From positions 20,951-84,950 of the forward strand of contig JBCCGK010000045.1 of assembly GCA_039029315.1 (NCBI GenBank): DNA of 64,000 nucleotides, read 5' to 3'. Position numbers and translations under genes: made by a program. Below are positions 61,933-64,000 of this stretch, piece by piece. Within the stretch, counting starts at the first letter, position 1, and every line of letters starts with the position of its first letter. This stretch comes from JBCCCJ01 sp039029315. Lineage in GTDB: Bacteria > Bacteroidota > Bacteroidia > J057. The notes under the pieces were generated by a model. The model saw only the letters and a program-made list of their open reading frames with translations, was not told where the DNA came from and did no database searches.

Positions 61933-63447
61933 TTAAGGATTGATCACAATTTTTCGAACAAAACGGATTTGCTGCTTGTCATAAATTCCCAGCTGGTACA
62001 CACCTATAGGCAGGCTGCGATCTACAGAAAAAATTTCTCCACCTGAAATGTTCCTCTCATAGACAGTTCTTCCTTGCATATCCATTAGCCGAACATCATA
62101 TTGTTTTCCTGCTTGAAGAGACTCACAATAAATCGGCTCATATACACGATATGGATTCGTCAGGGTACAATGCAAATCCGGCAGTTGAGGGCCAAGGGCA
62201 GTAGCACTTATTGGAGACCAGAAATGTTCACACATGCGGCTTTTCTCTAGATTCCCCCATGTCACGGCCTGTTCGTCCCAAGCCTGAATACCAGCTTCTA
62301 TGATGAGATTTTTGTCTGAATCAAATCTGGTTACCGAGCGGAATCTATCGTTCCATTCGCCTGCAACTGTATCCCATTCCTGCATAAGATCGTTCCGATT
62401 TGATCCATCTTTTTGATAAAACTGGCGAATGTCGTTTACCCAGGCGGAATCTTTGAAGATTTCCTGTGTCCACCCAAGCCAAAGCCCTGTACGATTATAG
62501 CGATATGTTTCTTTGATCGCATTTTCCCATTCACCCCCATTCCAAATCTGCCGATTCATCCCAGTCCAATATCCGTAAGTATCATACTGATATTGCTCCC
62601 TCACTACTTCTTCAAAAGCATTTTGGGTCTTGTTTTCAAACAGATAGCCTTCCCAAATCATTCCAAGTTCATCATAAAAGGCAGATTCCCGGCTCAAGGT
62701 ATCCCAGGCAGTCCCATTCCATGCCTGCTCATAAATCATCGAATACAATCCATTTTCATTGTACTCAATTTCCTTTCTGGCTGTATCCAGCCAGACATTA
62801 TTGTCCCATTTTGCAGAAAGAACGCCCCTTACCCTTCCCATAGAATCATAGGCACGATTTTCTCTAAATAGATTCATCCATTGACCAGATGAATTCGCCT
62901 CGCGTATCATAAAGCTTTCTTGTTTGCTAGATGAATTATAAGTGGTCATTTCTTCATAATCATCTTGCCAGGAAGAGGAGGACTGATCCCACAACTGATA
63001 GAGGTAGTTGGTTCTCAAGCCATCTTGGTACGAATAAGATTTTCGGCTATATGGATCATAAGTAGCAGAGCTATTTTCTCGAAAAAAAATAATCTCATTC
63101 AGCTGACCTTGGGAGTCATAGTGATATTGGATTTTGATTTCCTGACCAAACTGGCTGGTATTGACTACCCCTTTCCCACAAACAGACGAATCGAGTCTAA
63201 AGACAGCTGTAGGTTGGACATTGGAGCTTACATCTCTCAAATACGGGGCTGACCATTCGTAAGGCGGCTGTTGGCCATGAGGGGTCAAGACTTCTGTTCG
63301 GAGCAAGTTGAGTCGAAAATCAAAGGCGTCCCGTCCGGCGAGCGCTGTTTGGGCTTGCACAACCTCAGTTGGCAGCATAGTCAAGCAAATAAGGAAAAGC
63401 CCAAAACATTGAAATGTGTTCTGGCGTACCAAGGTGAAATATGGCAT
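61933..63447 (-). CDS. T9SS-secreted protein with YD-like tandem repeats
   Basis: 504 aa. Signal peptide FQCFGLFLICLTMLPTEVVQA. From about residue 95 to 410 runs a series of ~40-residue repeats of the type 'x-W-x-x-x-W-x-x-x-x-x-(E/K)-x-x-Y-x-(Y)-(D/N)-x-x-G' (YQYDTYGYWTGMNRQIWNGG, YRYNRTGLWLGWTQEIFKDS). These resemble the YD/RHS-like repeats of Bacteroidota surface proteins. The T9SS sorting domain is at the end (DVRLMDMQGRTVYERNISGG, PIGVYQLGIYDKQQ). A cell-surface binding role is inferred. Confidence 0.82.
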   Translation of the reverse strand: MPYFTLVRQNTFQCFGLFLICLTMLPTEVVQAQTALAGRDAFDFRLNLLRTEVLTPHGQQPPYEWSAPYLRDVSSNVQPTAVFRLDSSVCGKGVVNTSQFGQEIKIQYHYDSQGQLNEIIFFRENSSATYDPYSRKSYSYQDGLRTNYLYQLWDQSSSSWQDDYEEMTTYNSSSKQESFMIREANSSGQWMNLFRENRAYDSMGRVRGVLSAKWDNNVWLDTARKEIEYNENGLYSMIYEQAWNGTAWDTLSRESAFYDELGMIWEGYLFENKTQNAFEEVVREQYQYDTYGYWTGMNRQIWNGGEWENAIKETYRYNRTGLWLGWTQEIFKDSAWVNDIRQFYQKDGSNRNDLMQEWDTVAGEWNDRFRSVTRFDSDKNLIIEAGIQAWDEQAVTWGNLEKSRMCEHFWSPISATALGPQLPDLHCTLTNPYRVYEPIYCESLQAGKQYDVRLMDMQGRTVYERNISGGEIFSVDRSLPIGVYQLGIYDKQQIRFVRKIVINP

Positions 63448-63587
63448 CGGGAAAAAAATTAGGGATTAATGATAAGAAAAATTGTGCCTGGTTGCTTGCT
63501 GGATCTTGGTATCATGGAGTAAGTGCTTTGTAACACTCTCCACAAAAAAAATTTCAAGCAATGTAATAATTTTCCCAAAACAAACAA

Positions 63588-63609
63588 CGGCCTCCCAATT
63601 GGGAGGCCG
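63588..63609 (-). terminator. rRNA operon terminator
   Basis: CGGCCTCCC (63588-63596), loop AATT, GGGAGGCCG (63601-63609), perfect pairing, followed on the minus strand by TTGTTTGTTTTGG. It lies directly after the 5S end. Confidence 0.85.
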
Positions 63610-63613
63610 CTTA

Positions 63614-63727
63614 AGTGAGGCGTCTACCTACTCTTCCACGTTTTACCGCAGTACCATCGGCGTAGCAGGGCTTAACTACTCTGTTCGAAAAGGGAAGAGG
63701 TGTACCCCTGCGCTGTTGACACCAAGT
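63614..63727 (-). rRNA. rrf: 5S rRNA
   Basis: The minus-strand sequence contains the conserved 5S parts CCGAACAGAG-like TTCGAACAGAGTAGTTAAGC, GCCGATGGTACTGC and TGGGAGAGTAGGT-like GGAAGAGTAGGTAGACGCC. Boundaries are estimated to within a few bases from the terminal helix. Confidence 0.9.
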
Positions 63728-63849
63728 CATTATTAAATCAGGGAATGATCATTGATCATTGTGATTCACTATTTTTTATTTGATGATCATCATCTTGTGA
63801 TGATATCATCACAATGTGAAAAGGGGATTGCCTAGCAGGGAAAGAGGGA

Positions 63850-64000
63850 AGAAAGTCTATCGGATGATTAGTACGACTTGGCTGAATGTGTTACCACACT
63901 TACACCTATCGCCTATCTACGTGGTCATCTTCCACGATCCTCAAGGGAAAACTCATCTTGTGGGGGGCTTCGCACTTAGATGCTTTCAGCGCTTATCCCT
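63850..64000 (-). rRNA. rrl: 23S rRNA, 3' end (partial)
   Basis: The minus-strand sequence reads GGGATAAGCGCTGAAAGCAT, CTAAGTGCGAAGCC, GATAGGTGTAAGTG and GTCGTACTAATCATCCGATA, the conserved 3' domain of bacterial 23S. The 3' boundary near 63850 is estimated. The spacer to 5S carries several short palindromes around TGATCATTGATCA and TGATGATATCATCA, probably processing stems. Confidence 0.93.

Noticed and set aside
1..64000. CRISPR arrays and tRNA genes
   Set aside because: No regularly spaced repeats and no cloverleaf-like sequences were seen by eye in intergenic stretches.

Overview
The window comes from a Bacteroidota chromosome. The evidence is three large secreted proteins with type IX secretion (T9SS) type A C-terminal sorting domains (a fourth, short secreted protein lacks one), a TamL-type lipoprotein/barrel, a Bacteroidota-style fused DAHP synthase-chorismate mutase, AT-rich TAnnTTTG-type -7 promoter elements and weak Shine-Dalgarno signals. 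A Saprospiria- or Cytophagia-like lineage is plausible, but the window does not settle it.

Positions 1-22044, all on the minus strand, are most of an extracellular contractile injection system (eCIS, Afp/PVC/AlgoCIS-like). In transcription order the genes are PAAR tip, DUF4157 'eCIS core' protein, a secreted 490-aa protein, a membrane-anchored GH18-like protein with a degenerate catalytic motif, a small two-TM protein, a DUF4255 tail terminator, a 366-aa unknown, the sheath, three tube paralogues, DUF5908, a LysM baseplate/tube adaptor, a VgrG-like spike, a gp25-like wedge, a large baseplate J-like protein, a fibre-like protein, a second J-like protein and the tape measure, which runs off the left edge. 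The AAA+ ATPase usual in such clusters is not in the window and may lie further left. Divergent from the PAAR gene is a plus-strand pair, an nSTAND1-type NTPase and a TerB-like protein, that may belong to the system.

Positions 24900-44900 are mainly housekeeping: purK/purE, an endonuclease/exonuclease/phosphatase-family membrane protein, TPR proteins, a 1698-aa T9SS surface protein, an acyltransferase, TamL, a SpoU-type RNA methyltransferase, an FkbM methyltransferase, aroA, proC, a Xer-type recombinase, hibernation factor HPF and a cupin. Positions 44914-58907 hold a PKD-containing T9SS protein, a membrane-bound lytic transglycosylase-like protein, the Phe/Tyr operon (pheA, aminotransferase, tyrA, DAHP synthase-chorismate mutase; minus strand) behind a well-formed transcription attenuator with a short leader peptide, then hisS, an SPFH/Band 7 protein, a nucleotidyltransferase and an AspT/YidE-type transporter. 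Positions 58965-63447 hold two more T9SS proteins and a small secreted protein. The right edge is the 3' end of a minus-strand rRNA operon: end of 23S, 5S and a strong terminator.

A family of about 160-bp MITE-like elements, with terminal inverted repeats GAGACTGTTTG/CAAACAGTCTC, occurs at five intergenic sites, often right behind a stop codon. No transposase, CRISPR array or tRNA was seen.
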